This document shows positions 7,399 to 15,442 of a stretch of 64,000 bases of DNA, piece after piece. Under the pieces are notes generated by a model. It saw nothing but the letters and a program-made list of their open reading frames with translations. It was not told the origin of the DNA and ran no database searches. This DNA is from Solihabitans fulvus (GTDB taxonomy: Bacteria > Actinomycetota > Actinomycetes > Mycobacteriales > Pseudonocardiaceae). The first letter of the stretch is position 1. Each line of letters starts with the position of its first letter. Location of the stretch: contig NZ_VUOB01000086.1 of the NCBI RefSeq assembly GCF_008386585.1, positions 1 to 64,000 of the forward strand, written 5' to 3'. Made by a program: the position numbers and the translations under genes.

Positions 7399-8740
7399 GC
7401 AGCGGTCCGGTGAGCATCGTGGTGACGACCGTCATCACCACCAGCATCGCGAACAGGTCGGGCAGGATCACGCCGAGACTCAGCCCGAGGTTCAGCACCA
7501 CCAACTCGGTGAGGCCACGGCAGTTCATCATCGCGGCCAACCCGAGGGAGGACCGCCAGTCGTTGCCCAGCAGCCGCGCCGGCACCGCGGTGCCGAAGAA
7601 CTTGCCGAAGATCGCCACCGCGACGATCAGCCCGCACACGCCCCAGCCCGCCGCGCCACCGAGGCCGCCGATGTGGGTCTTGAGCCCCACGGTGGCGAAG
7701 AACAGCGGCAGCATCACCCAGCCGGTGAAGCCCTGGATGCGGTGCGCCACCTCGTGCACCATGATCGCGTCGCGCGGCATGATCAGCCCGGCGATGAACG
7801 CCCCGAAGATCGGGTGCACGCCGATCCGCTCGGTGGCCAGCGCCGACACCAGTACGGTCGTCACCACCACGATCATCACGGCCTCGCGGCGGCCCGCGGC
7901 GGCCAGCGAACGCAACAGCCGCGCCAGCGGCGCGCGCACCACGAACTGCACGAACAGTCCGAAAAGGACGGTCCACAGCACGATGAACAGGCTGCCGGAC
8001 AGGGACTGGCTGCGCACCGAGGCGACCACCACGGCGAGCAGGCACCACGCTGTCACGTCGCCGATGCCGGCGGTGGTGAGGCCGAGCACGCCGAGCCGGT
8101 GCTTGGCCAGGCCGCGTTCCACCAGGATCCGCGCCAACACCGGGAAGGCGGTGATGCTCAACGCCAGCCCGCAGAACAACATGAACGGCACCGCGCCGAT
8201 GTGCTGCGGCCGGTAGCGCGAACTCAGGGTGCTGGCGAGCACGACACCGAGCAGCATGGGCGCGGCGATGCAGGCGTGGCCGAGCACCACGGCCATCGGG
8301 CCGCTGCCGCGCAACCGGGCGATCGGCAGTTCGAGCCCGGTGAGGAACATGAAGAAGATGACGCCGAACTGGGCCAACATGTCCAACGACGACGCGATCG
8401 ACGGCGTGAACAGCCAGTGCTCCAGTTGGGGGAACAGCAGTCCGAGCGCGGACGGGCCGAGCAGGATGCCGAGGACGATCTCACCGACCACCCTCGGCTG
8501 GCCCAACCGCTTGAAAAGGGATCCGGCGCCGTAGGCGGCGGCCACGATCACGGCGACCGCCAGCAGCAGCTTGTAGACCTCCGGCGGCGCGACCAGGGTG
8601 ACGCCGGAGGTGGCGCCCTGACCGGCCGTGCCGGCGCCGAGGCGACCTTCCTCCATTCGGACCACCAGGACTACCGCGAAGGCAGGCACCACCGCGAAGG
8701 CCAGGTACGTCAGCAGAGTCCGATATCGCTTGAGCAGCAC
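7313..8740 (-). CDS. CPA2/Kef-type cation:proton antiporter
   Basis: A 475-residue integral membrane protein with about 13 helices and the Na/H exchanger fold of the CPA2 (KefB/NapA-like) family. Family segments include LGQPRVVGEIVLGILLGPS, MFLTGLELPIARLRG, and HPIFGAFIAGLIMPRD. There is no C-terminal RCK/KTN domain. I chose the GTG at 8740, which has a GGGGGA RBS about 10 nt upstream; an upstream start at 8815 reads through the end of the kinase gene. It is the last gene of the minus-strand azoxy-type cluster. Antiporters of this family occur in several antibiotic clusters, where a role in ion balance or self-protection is assumed. That role here is inference. Confidence 0.88.
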   Translation of the reverse strand: MLLKRYRTLLTYLAFAVVPAFAVVLVVRMEEGRLGAGTAGQGATSGVTLVAPPEVYKLLLAVAVIVAAAYGAGSLFKRLGQPRVVGEIVLGILLGPSALGLLFPQLEHWLFTPSIASSLDMLAQFGVIFFMFLTGLELPIARLRGSGPMAVVLGHACIAAPMLLGVVLASTLSSRYRPQHIGAVPFMLFCGLALSITAFPVLARILVERGLAKHRLGVLGLTTAGIGDVTAWCLLAVVVASVRSQSLSGSLFIVLWTVLFGLFVQFVVRAPLARLLRSLAAAGRREAVMIVVVTTVLVSALATERIGVHPIFGAFIAGLIMPRDAIMVHEVAHRIQGFTGWVMLPLFFATVGLKTHIGGLGGAAGWGVCGLIVAVAIFGKFFGTAVPARLLGNDWRSSLGLAAMMNCRGLTELVVLNLGLSLGVILPDLFAMLVVMTVVTTMLTGPLLNRLGIAGIRDEPGEEQAVEAVSAPGRA

Positions 8741-8771
8741 GATCTTCGTTCCCCCTTCCCGAAGACACCCG

Positions 8772-9749
8772 TCAGCCGGCCACCGGCTCGCGCGGCGACA
8801 GCACCGGCAACACACCCGGCATGATCTCCAGAGTGAGGGTCGTGTCCTCCCGTGTCCATACCTCTCCGTCGTGTTCGAAACACAGCGGGTGTCCGTCGGT
8901 GCGCTCGATGGTGACCGACCGTCCCTGCGCGTAGGTGATGCCCGGCGTGCCGACGTGCGTGCCGGACATGATGCGCACCGCCGCGTCCTGGCGGGCCTGG
9001 TCGGTGAGTCCGCCGTCGACGGCGCAGACGTCCAGCAGCCCGTCGTCCAGCACGGACCTCGGCAGCACCTCGAAGGTGCCGACGCGGTGCCGCGCGCCGC
9101 CGAGGGTGACCATCGTCGTCATGCCCTCGTGCAGCACCGCGCCGTCGAGCAGCACCCGGCCGGGGTAGTCGCTCGGCCCGCGCAGCCAGACCCGGCCGAG
9201 CGCCTCGTGGTAGCGCTGCCGGCCGTCCACGGTATCGCGGAGGGTGCGCGCCTCGGCGGTCACCTCGGCGATGAACCCGGCGGACGCGCCGAGCAGCACG
9301 ATGCGGTCCTCCCCGACCACGCGCAGCAGGTCGAGGAACCGGATCCTGGTCGGCTCGCCGCCGAGCACGGCGGGAATCACCTCCTGCCACGGCCGGTCGC
9401 CCCAGATCGCGCGGTGGCAGGAGTTCCCGGTGCCGGCCGGCACGATGAGCAGGCTCGTCGCGCCCCTGCGCACCGGGTCCGCGCCGGCGAATCCCTCGGC
9501 TACCTCGCGGACGGTGCCGTCGCCGCCGAGCGCCACGATCACGTCGGGACGCTCGTTCTCGGGCAGCGCCAACGCGTCGGCGACGATGCGGGTCGCGTGA
9601 CCGACCCGATCGGTCCTGGCGACCGCCACCTCGGCCACCGCCGCGCCGCACTGCTCCTCGGCGACGCGCAGCACGTCGGCCGCGACCTGTCCGGCCGCGG
9701 GATTGGCCACCAGCAGGCATCGCCTCGGCGGCGCCTCGATCGCCGTCAT
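8772..9749 (-). CDS. Diacylglycerol-kinase-fold kinase (VlmJ-like)
   Basis: A 325-residue protein of the diacylglycerol/sphingosine kinase family. ANPAAGQ near residue 15 and VALGGDGTVREVAEG near residue 75 form the ATP site, and VPAGTGNSCHR follows. In valanimycin biosynthesis VlmJ belongs to this family and phosphorylates the hydroxyl of valanimycin hydrate, so that VlmK can eliminate phosphate. Here a MmgE/PrpD (VlmK-type) gene lies on the same strand at 20226-21725, which supports the same two-step dehydration. The start overlaps the previous gene by 4 nt. An ordinary lipid kinase is the alternative, but its place in this operon argues against that. Confidence 0.85.
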   Translation of the reverse strand: MTAIEAPPRRCLLVANPAAGQVAADVLRVAEEQCGAAVAEVAVARTDRVGHATRIVADALALPENERPDVIVALGGDGTVREVAEGFAGADPVRRGATSLLIVPAGTGNSCHRAIWGDRPWQEVIPAVLGGEPTRIRFLDLLRVVGEDRIVLLGASAGFIAEVTAEARTLRDTVDGRQRYHEALGRVWLRGPSDYPGRVLLDGAVLHEGMTTMVTLGGARHRVGTFEVLPRSVLDDGLLDVCAVDGGLTDQARQDAAVRIMSGTHVGTPGITYAQGRSVTIERTDGHPLCFEHDGEVWTREDTTLTLEIMPGVLPVLSPREPVAG

Positions 9750-10213
9750 GTGGCGGCGGTCGCCTCCTCGGCGACCACCTCCACGCCGTCGAGCAGACCG
9801 CGCAGGATCATCACGATGTTGTTGCGCAGCGTGGCTTCTGCGACCGGGTCGAGCAGTTCGGCCAGCGACGGGATGCCGAGGTCGAACGTGGCGTCGAAGG
9901 TGACGACGGCGCCGTCACCGTCCGGCTCGACCAGCCAGCTGCCCTCGAACGTCTCGAAGTCCCCCTTGAGCTGCGCGAAGGTGATGGTCCTCGTGTCGTG
10001 GTCGAAGTAGTCCCGCTCGGTCCACTGGAGCAGGCCCTTGCGGAAGTACACCGTCCACTCGGACACCAGGCCGCCGTCCGGCTCCGGCGGGTAGATCTCC
10101 ACGTCCCGCACCGCGTCGGTGAGTTCCGGGTACCTGGAGAAGTCGCTGATTCGCTGGTAGGCGTGAGCCGCGGTGAACTCGGTCGTGTTGGCCCGCACAA
10201 TGACGCGTCGCAC
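9746..10213 (-). CDS. SRPBCC/START-fold (polyketide-cyclase-like) protein
   Basis: A 155-residue protein with the START/Bet v 1 helix-grip fold of the polyketide cyclase/COQ10 group: a TTEFTAAHAYQRISDFSRYPE start, conserved strands around SEWTVYFRKGLLQWTERDYFD, and a long C-terminal helix. Members bind hydrophobic ligands or act as aromatases. No aromatic polyketide synthase is present here, so it more likely binds or shuttles a lipid-like intermediate (inference). It begins with GTG at 10213, 35 nt downstream of the aminotransferase stop. Its stop overlaps the kinase start (ATGA). Confidence 0.82.
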   Translation of the reverse strand: MRRVIVRANTTEFTAAHAYQRISDFSRYPELTDAVRDVEIYPPEPDGGLVSEWTVYFRKGLLQWTERDYFDHDTRTITFAQLKGDFETFEGSWLVEPDGDGAVVTFDATFDLGIPSLAELLDPVAEATLRNNIVMILRGLLDGVEVVAEEATAAT

Positions 10214-10248
10214 GATCTGTCAAACCCCCATGTCGTGTCGGTAACTGG

Positions 10249-11511
10249 TTAGGCGCGCCCGACCAGCGCGCGCAGCGCGCCGCGCAGGGCGCTGTCGAAC
10301 TCGGCGAGCTCGTGGTCGGCGAGCACGGCGGGCGGCGTGAGCCGCACGACCTTCGCCGCGTTGAGCGAGTGGTTCACCAGCACGTTCCGGTCGAGCAGTT
10401 CGAGCACCAGCTCCCCAGGATCGGCCTGGTTGGCGAACTCCAGCCCGATCAGCAGGCCGCGCCCCCTGATGTCGGCGACCAGCCCCGGCGCCTCCTCCTC
10501 GCACGCCTTCCTGATGTCCGCGAGCAGCCGATCGCCGAGCAGAGCGGCGCGCTCCACCAGGCCCTCCTCGCGGATCGCCTCGATCGCGGCCACGGCGGCC
10601 GAGCAGGCAAGCGGCGAGCCACCGAAGGTCGAGGTGTGCAGGAACGGGTCGCGGCCGAACGGCGCGTACACCTCGGCCGTGGCGACCACGGCAGCCACCG
10701 GCACCACACCGCCACTGAGTCCCTTGCCCACCAACAGCATGTCCGGCAGGACACCCTCCTGCTCGATGCCCCACCACGAGCCGAGCCTGCCGAGGCCGGT
10801 CTGGATCTCGTCGGCGACGAACATCGCGCCGTGCTCCCCGCACAGCCGCGCGACGGCGGCCAGGTAGCCGGGTGGCGGCAGCACGACGCCGCCCTCTCCC
10901 TGCACCGGTTCCAGCACCACGCAGGCGCGCCCCTCGGCGGCGGCGAGCGCGGCGCGCATCGCCTCCAGGTCGCCGTAGGGCACGTGCGTCACGTCGGGCA
11001 GCAGCGGCCGGAACGGGTCCTGGTACAGCGGCTTCGCGGTGAGGCTGAGCGCGCCCATGGTCTTGCCGTGGAAGCCGTTGTGCGCGGAGATCAGCGCGGT
11101 CTTCCCGTGCGCCCTCGCCAGCTTCAGCGCGGTCTCGGTGGCCTCGGCCCCGGAGTTGACGAAGTGCACGAAATCGAGGCCTGCCGGGGTGACCGAGGAC
11201 AGTGCCTCGGCCGCCAGCGCGGTCACCGGTTCGAGGAACACCCGTGTCGCCAACGGATGCAACTCCAGCTGGCGGCGAACGGCCTCGACCACCCCGGGGT
11301 GCCCGTGGCCGAGGATGAACACGCCGTAGCCGCCGAAGTCGAGGAACTCGCGGCCGTCGGCGGTGGTGATCCTCGTGCCGGCCGACGCGACCTCCACGAT
11401 GTCGCCGAGCAGGTGGCCCAGCGTCGCGCGCCCGCTGCCCAGATGCCGGCGGTAGCGCTCGACGACGTCCTTGGAGTTGGTGGTGACGGGTTCGGCGGCG
11501 GTCGCCGTCAT
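10249..11511 (-). CDS. Class III PLP-dependent aminotransferase
   Basis: A 420-residue enzyme of the acetylornithine/4-aminobutyrate/diamine aminotransferase class. It shows the family segments NSGAEATETALKLARAHG (phosphate site), FVADEIQTGLGRLG (Asp contacting the pyridine nitrogen), VGKGLSGG (Schiff-base lysine) and HTSTFGGSPLA. The ATG at 11511 overlaps the stop of the adjacent reductase gene by 1 nt. Its partnership with an acyl-thioester reductase suggests that the reductase makes an aldehyde and this enzyme aminates it to a primary amine. That would feed N-oxidation and azoxy formation, in place of the valine decarboxylase used for valanimycin. The specific substrate is inference. Confidence 0.93.
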   Translation of the reverse strand: MTATAAEPVTTNSKDVVERYRRHLGSGRATLGHLLGDIVEVASAGTRITTADGREFLDFGGYGVFILGHGHPGVVEAVRRQLELHPLATRVFLEPVTALAAEALSSVTPAGLDFVHFVNSGAEATETALKLARAHGKTALISAHNGFHGKTMGALSLTAKPLYQDPFRPLLPDVTHVPYGDLEAMRAALAAAEGRACVVLEPVQGEGGVVLPPPGYLAAVARLCGEHGAMFVADEIQTGLGRLGSWWGIEQEGVLPDMLLVGKGLSGGVVPVAAVVATAEVYAPFGRDPFLHTSTFGGSPLACSAAVAAIEAIREEGLVERAALLGDRLLADIRKACEEEAPGLVADIRGRGLLIGLEFANQADPGELVLELLDRNVLVNHSLNAAKVVRLTPPAVLADHELAEFDSALRGALRALVGRA

Positions 11512-12572
11512 CAGGCCACCGCCTCGCTGTCCTGGGGAGCCGGCAGGCGCACGCCGTTGCGCTCGCACCAGTACTCCATCGACACCCGGTAGGACTCGAA
11601 CAGCGGGCCGTGGTCGATGGACAGGCCCGGCCGGATCTCCTCCATGGTGGTCGGCAGCACGGCCTCGTTCTGGAACAGCAGCATGAGCTGGATGAACTGC
11701 TCGAACCTGACGCGCTGGCGCGGCGGGATGATCTCGTCGAGCAGCGGCATCAGCAGCCGGTTGACCGCCTCGGTCGGGATCATCCTCGGCCGGTGCACCG
11801 GCTTTCCCGACCGCTCGGCCAGTTCCTGGCACACGTCGACCATCTCGCCGAGGGTCACCGACGCCGCGCCCGCGGTCAGCCAGTACTCGCCGTGCGTCAC
11901 ACCGTCCCGGACCAGCGCGCCGAGCGCCCGCGCCGCCACGTCCTGCGGGATGAAGTCGATCAGCGATTCGGCCAGCGCGGGCAGGATCGGCACCGCATTC
12001 TTGATGATCATGCCGGACAGCTTGTGCAGTCCCTGGAACGCCAGGATGTGGCCGTCAACGGAGTCGCCGATCAGCACGGACGGCCGGACGATCGCGGCCG
12101 GCACGCCGCTGTCCCGCACCGCCTGCTCCGCCGCGACCTTCGACGCGATGTAGGCGGCGGGCCCGCCGGGCGCCTTGGGGTCGGCGTCCTCGTCATGTTC
12201 CGGCGGCCGCGCGACGAACGCCGTGCTCACGTAGTACAGCGGCGCGCCGGCCGCCTCCGCGAACTCCAGCATGTTCCTTGTGCCGCCGAGGTTGGTGGCG
12301 AAGATGCTCTCGCGGCTGGACCGCCAGTTCGTGGCGGCCCCGCAGTGCACCACCAGGTCGACCTCGGCGGCGAGGTCGCGCAGTTCCGCCGTGCCCAAGC
12401 CGAGACCGCTCTCGGCCAGCTTGCCGGGCAGCTCACGCACCCGTGGGTCGTCGAGCGCGGTGCGGTGTCGCAGGCAGACGAGGTCGAAGTCGGGTGCCAG
12501 GTCGTCGACGAGCGCGCGGCCCATCACGCCGCTGGCGCCGGTGAGCAGGATGGTCTGGCCGGTGCGTGTCAT
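11511..12572 (-). CDS. Thioester-reductase-like SDR (NAD-binding 4 family)
   Basis: A 353-residue extended short-chain dehydrogenase related to thioester reductase and fatty acyl-CoA reductase domains. The N-terminal GASGVMGRAL nucleotide motif lies near residues 13-22, HCGAATNW is the NAD-binding_4 motif, and YIASKVAAEQ holds the YxxxK catalytic pair. A standalone enzyme of this type would reduce an acyl-CoA or acyl-ACP to an aldehyde. It is translationally coupled to the aminotransferase (TGATG), which supports an acyl thioester to aldehyde to amine route. The start ATG at 12572 has a clear purine-rich RBS (AAAGGGAGAAACG). Another SDR reaction, such as alcohol oxidation, remains possible. 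Confidence 0.86.
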   Translation of the reverse strand: MTRTGQTILLTGASGVMGRALVDDLAPDFDLVCLRHRTALDDPRVRELPGKLAESGLGLGTAELRDLAAEVDLVVHCGAATNWRSSRESIFATNLGGTRNMLEFAEAAGAPLYYVSTAFVARPPEHDEDADPKAPGGPAAYIASKVAAEQAVRDSGVPAAIVRPSVLIGDSVDGHILAFQGLHKLSGMIIKNAVPILPALAESLIDFIPQDVAARALGALVRDGVTHGEYWLTAGAASVTLGEMVDVCQELAERSGKPVHRPRMIPTEAVNRLLMPLLDEIIPPRQRVRFEQFIQLMLLFQNEAVLPTTMEEIRPGLSIDHGPLFESYRVSMEYWCERNGVRLPAPQDSEAVA

Positions 12573-12596
12573 CTCGTTTCTCCCTTTCCCGGCCCG

Positions 12597-13796
12597 TCAG
12601 GCGATGGCCAGCGGTTGGCCGAGCAGGTAGCCGGCGAGTTGGTCGGCCATCTTGTTGCGGGCCGGTGGGTGGAAGCCGAGGCCGTTGACGGCCGTGGCCA
12701 GGTAGGCGACGTCGTCGGAGCTCATGAAGCCGAGTCCGCCGAGCAGTTCCACCGCGCGGGGCACGACGCGGCCGATCGTGTCCTGGACGGCGTACCGGAC
12801 GAACAGGCAGTCGGCGAGCAGCTGCTGGTCGCGGCCGGCGGCGGGCATCTGCCGCGCGACGTTCTCCAAGCCGGCCATGGCGGCCTCCAGCTCGCCGACC
12901 AGGCGCATCCGGTCGGTGGCCGGCACTCCCGCCTTGCCGAGCAGGCGCTCGGCGAGGGCGCTGGCCGCGCCGAGGTAGCTGGCGGACATCAGCAGCTCGA
13001 ACCACACGAACCCGGCGATCTGGAGTTCGTCGAGGCGCTGTCCCGGCGGCACTTCGGTGCGCACGACCAGCTCGTAGGGCACCAGGACGTCCTCGAGGGT
13101 GATCTGGTCGCTCTCCGCGCCGGCCAGCGCGAAGCTGCCCCAGAACGGCGTGATGGTGATGCCGGGGCTGTCGGCCGGGATCAGCACGACGGCCAACTGC
13201 TCGCCGGGCTCGTCCTTGCGCGGCACGATGACGCTCGCGGTGAGCATGTCCATGGACCTGGACAGGCTGCACGGCTTCTTGACGCCGCTGATCCGCAGGC
13301 CGGTGTCGGTGGCGACGGCGGTCATCGTGGGTTCCAGGATGCTGGCGTCGGTCCTGCCCTCGGCGAAGCCGGAGGCGAGCAGCTTCGAGGTGGTGGCGAT
13401 ACCCTCCATCAGCATCCACTCGAAGCCGTTGCTGATCTCGCTGAGCACGATCAGGCTCGCCATGGAGAAGTGGTGCATCGTCGTGGCGACCGCGAGGGAC
13501 GGCGAGCGGGCGCCGATGGCGCGCTGCACGCGGACCGCGTCCAGCGCGCTCGCTCCCGCGCCCGAGTTGCGTTCGGGCACCAGCAGGCCCGGGCCACCGC
13601 ACTGGCGGAACTGCTCGATACCGGGGCTGCCCGGCCGTTCCAGTTCGCTGAGCGGTATGTCCGCCAACGCCTTGTCCAGGCCAGGCAGGAACTTGTTCGA
13701 GGCAAGCCTCTCCCGTTCCAGGAATTGCATTCCACTTTCCCCCAGTATCGCTACGTCGGTCGGCACTACGGCGGCGGTGATTTCGCTGGTGCTCAC
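12597..13796 (-). CDS. Acyl-CoA dehydrogenase-family flavoenzyme
   Basis: A 399-residue flavoprotein of the acyl-CoA dehydrogenase family. An all-helical N-terminal domain comes first, then a beta domain around KPCSLSRSMDMLTASV, then a helical C-terminal domain with MRLVGELEAAMAGLE and RVVPRAVELLGGLGFM. The family dehydrogenates carbons next to a thioester; some members in biosynthetic clusters act as N-hydroxylases or nitroso-forming enzymes. The GTG at 13796 overlaps the stop of the DUF2156 gene (GTGA), so they are co-translated. In an azoxy pathway it could introduce an alkene into the alkyl chain or act as an amine N-oxygenase. Both roles are inference, and I could not place a catalytic Glu with confidence. 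Confidence 0.87.
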   Translation of the reverse strand: MSTSEITAAVVPTDVAILGESGMQFLERERLASNKFLPGLDKALADIPLSELERPGSPGIEQFRQCGGPGLLVPERNSGAGASALDAVRVQRAIGARSPSLAVATTMHHFSMASLIVLSEISNGFEWMLMEGIATTSKLLASGFAEGRTDASILEPTMTAVATDTGLRISGVKKPCSLSRSMDMLTASVIVPRKDEPGEQLAVVLIPADSPGITITPFWGSFALAGAESDQITLEDVLVPYELVVRTEVPPGQRLDELQIAGFVWFELLMSASYLGAASALAERLLGKAGVPATDRMRLVGELEAAMAGLENVARQMPAAGRDQQLLADCLFVRYAVQDTIGRVVPRAVELLGGLGFMSSDDVAYLATAVNGLGFHPPARNKMADQLAGYLLGQPLAIA

Positions 13797-14764
13797 ACGG
13801 CGTTGGTCAGGCGCAGCAGGCGCCAGATCGCGCCGAGTTTCGGTCGCCCCTGGAAGGCGATGTACTCGGGCAGCACCGCGTGCGGCGCCCACTTCTCCTT
13901 GTACGCCAACTGTTGGCGCGCGGGATAGACCGCATCGCCGTGCTCGGCGAGCAGCCGCACGATGCGGCTGACGAACCGGCTGGCGGACGCGACCTCGTGC
14001 TCGGGGTCCAGGCTGGTGAACGGCGTGAAGCCGAAGTGCAGCCACGGACTCTTCTCACTCTGGAAGGCCTCGATCGCGGTGACGTTGATGGCCTCCATGA
14101 CGCCGGGCGGCACCTCCGGCCTGCGCCGGCTCAGGTCGTGCAGCCAGCCGGGCGTGCTGCCGAAGACCGGCGAGTAGCTGATGTAGCCGACGGCGACACC
14201 CTCGATGCGCCCGACGAACAGCCGACGGCGCTCGGCGAGCGGTCCCGACCGCTCGCCGACGAGGAAGTGCAGTTCCTTGACGTGGCGGCCTTTCGAGCGC
14301 AGCCACTGCGCGTCGATCTCGGCGAGGCCGGGCTCCTCGTCGGTCCCGTCATGTTCGGTCACCTCGAGGCCGCTGCGCAACGCCCTGGAGACCTTGTTGC
14401 GCAGTCGGACAAACTTCTTGCCCCGCAAGGAGAACTTCTCCAGGTCAACCGCGTAGGACGCGCCCATCTGGTTGACCGTGAAGCCGTTCGCCGCGTAGAT
14501 CTCGGCGTCGGAGCGTTGCAGTTGGACACCGACCACGCGCTGCCGCCGCTGTTTGGCGAACTCCAGGAACCGCGCGAGCAGCTCCGGATAGTCGTCGGGG
14601 GGCGCGAACGGGCCGCCGAACTGGAGCAGGTAGCGGCCGGCGGACTGGAAGGCAACGACACCGCGCAGGCCGGCGTCGGTGAAGAACTCGTTGTCGGAGT
14701 TCAGTGCGAGGAACGCGCTCGGGTTCTCCCCGAACGCCTCGATCGCCTCAACTGTTGACGGCAC
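13793..14764 (-). CDS. DUF2156 (LPG-synthase C-terminal-like) aminoacyl transferase, VlmA-like
   Basis: A 323-residue protein of the DUF2156/phosphatidylglycerol lysyltransferase C-terminal family, a double-GNAT fold that takes amino acids from aminoacyl-tRNA. Characteristic segments are NSDNEFFTD, LRNKVSRALRSGLEVTEHDG, LHDLSRRRPEVPPGVMEA (compare the MprF pattern D.MRR...P.G.M) and FGFTPF. There are no transmembrane helices, unlike MprF, as expected for a soluble transferase. In valanimycin biosynthesis VlmA moves serine from seryl-tRNA to an alkylhydroxylamine; as I recall it is of this type. The GTG start lies 17 nt inside the upstream membrane-protein gene and has the RBS GAGGAG. No dedicated seryl-tRNA synthetase gene is present, so the host enzyme would supply the tRNA. 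Confidence 0.85.
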   Translation of the reverse strand: MPSTVEAIEAFGENPSAFLALNSDNEFFTDAGLRGVVAFQSAGRYLLQFGGPFAPPDDYPELLARFLEFAKQRRQRVVGVQLQRSDAEIYAANGFTVNQMGASYAVDLEKFSLRGKKFVRLRNKVSRALRSGLEVTEHDGTDEEPGLAEIDAQWLRSKGRHVKELHFLVGERSGPLAERRRLFVGRIEGVAVGYISYSPVFGSTPGWLHDLSRRRPEVPPGVMEAINVTAIEAFQSEKSPWLHFGFTPFTSLDPEHEVASASRFVSRIVRLLAEHGDAVYPARQQLAYKEKWAPHAVLPEYIAFQGRPKLGAIWRLLRLTNAV

Positions 14765-15278
14765 GGCGCTGCTCCTCAGAGTGCTCCTCCTTCGGACCTG
14801 CCTCCTTCGGACCCGCCGCGACAGCTGGCGCTGGCGGGGCCGTCCGGTACTGCTGCTCGAACTCGGCGAACGCCCGGTGCGTCACCGGTTCGAACTGGAC
14901 GCCGAAGGGCTTGAGGGAGTTGCCGAACAGGCCCCGGTCGCCGAACAGGTGGATCGGCACCGCGATCAGCGCCCACTCCGGACCGAACAGCAGGACCCAC
15001 AGGCCGACGAGGACCGCGTTGGTCACCAGGCTGTGCATGGTGTTGTAGGCGACGTAGTAGCCGCGCGAGATCTGCCCGTTCTTGCTGCGCCGGTAGGCGA
15101 TCGCGCCGGGGATGTAGCCGATGAGGTCGATGATCAGGAAGAAGCCGATAAACACCGGCCAGCGGATCGCGCCGAGGTGCATGAGCGCCAGGACCACCGA
15201 CACGACCAGCGCGACGAACCACTCCAGGCGCAACAGTTGGAACGTCGTGCGCGTCTCGAACCGATTGTGACCGTCCAC
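14748..15278 (-). CDS. Small integral membrane protein, candidate VlmO-like N-N bond-forming enzyme (DUF4260-like)
   Basis: A 176-residue protein with four predicted transmembrane helices and a charged, Glu/Lys-rich C-terminal tail. Conserved-looking polar residues sit within or next to the membrane: RLEWF near the start, IDLIGYIPG, YNTMHSLV and IHLFGDRGLFGNSLKPFG. The pattern resembles DUF4260-type membrane proteins. In valanimycin biosynthesis the membrane protein VlmO rearranges the O-seryl hydroxylamine ester into a hydrazine (N-N bond). The gene's position directly upstream of and overlapping the VlmA-like gene by 17 nt makes this the natural VlmO candidate. The start is GTG at 15278 with RBS GAGGGGAAGG. 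The assignment rests on context plus topology, not on a sequence comparison. Confidence 0.72.
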   Translation of the reverse strand: MDGHNRFETRTTFQLLRLEWFVALVVSVVLALMHLGAIRWPVFIGFFLIIDLIGYIPGAIAYRRSKNGQISRGYYVAYNTMHSLVTNAVLVGLWVLLFGPEWALIAVPIHLFGDRGLFGNSLKPFGVQFEPVTHRAFAEFEQQYRTAPPAPAVAAGPKEAGPKEEHSEEQRRAVNS

Positions 15279-15389
15279 GCCTTCCCCTCTCGGCAGCCGG
15301 CGGACGGGGTGCGCGCCGGGTCACTGGTATTTACGGACGACCCGGTCCCTACCCTCGCGCGGAAATCCGGCACCTCGCCGCGCAAGGGC

Positions 15390-15429
15390 GAAGCCCATGA
15401 CGCCGGCGCTGCGCGGTGTCATGGGCTTC
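15390..15429 (-). terminator. Terminator hairpin after the sigma/diiron gene
   Basis: Arms 15390-15405 and 15414-15429 form a 16-bp stem with one G-U pair and an 8-nt loop, starting 14 nt after the stop of the 15443-17191 gene. The downstream membrane-protein operon therefore probably has its own promoter between 15279 and 15389. A weak -10-like TAAATA is visible there on the minus strand. Confidence 0.72.
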
Positions 15430-15442
15430 GGTGGAACGTCCC

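Noticed and set aside
12841..13928. Plus-strand frames across the dehydrogenase and reductase genes
   Set aside because: They are antisense shadows. The minus-strand proteins show complete acyl-CoA dehydrogenase and SDR motifs.
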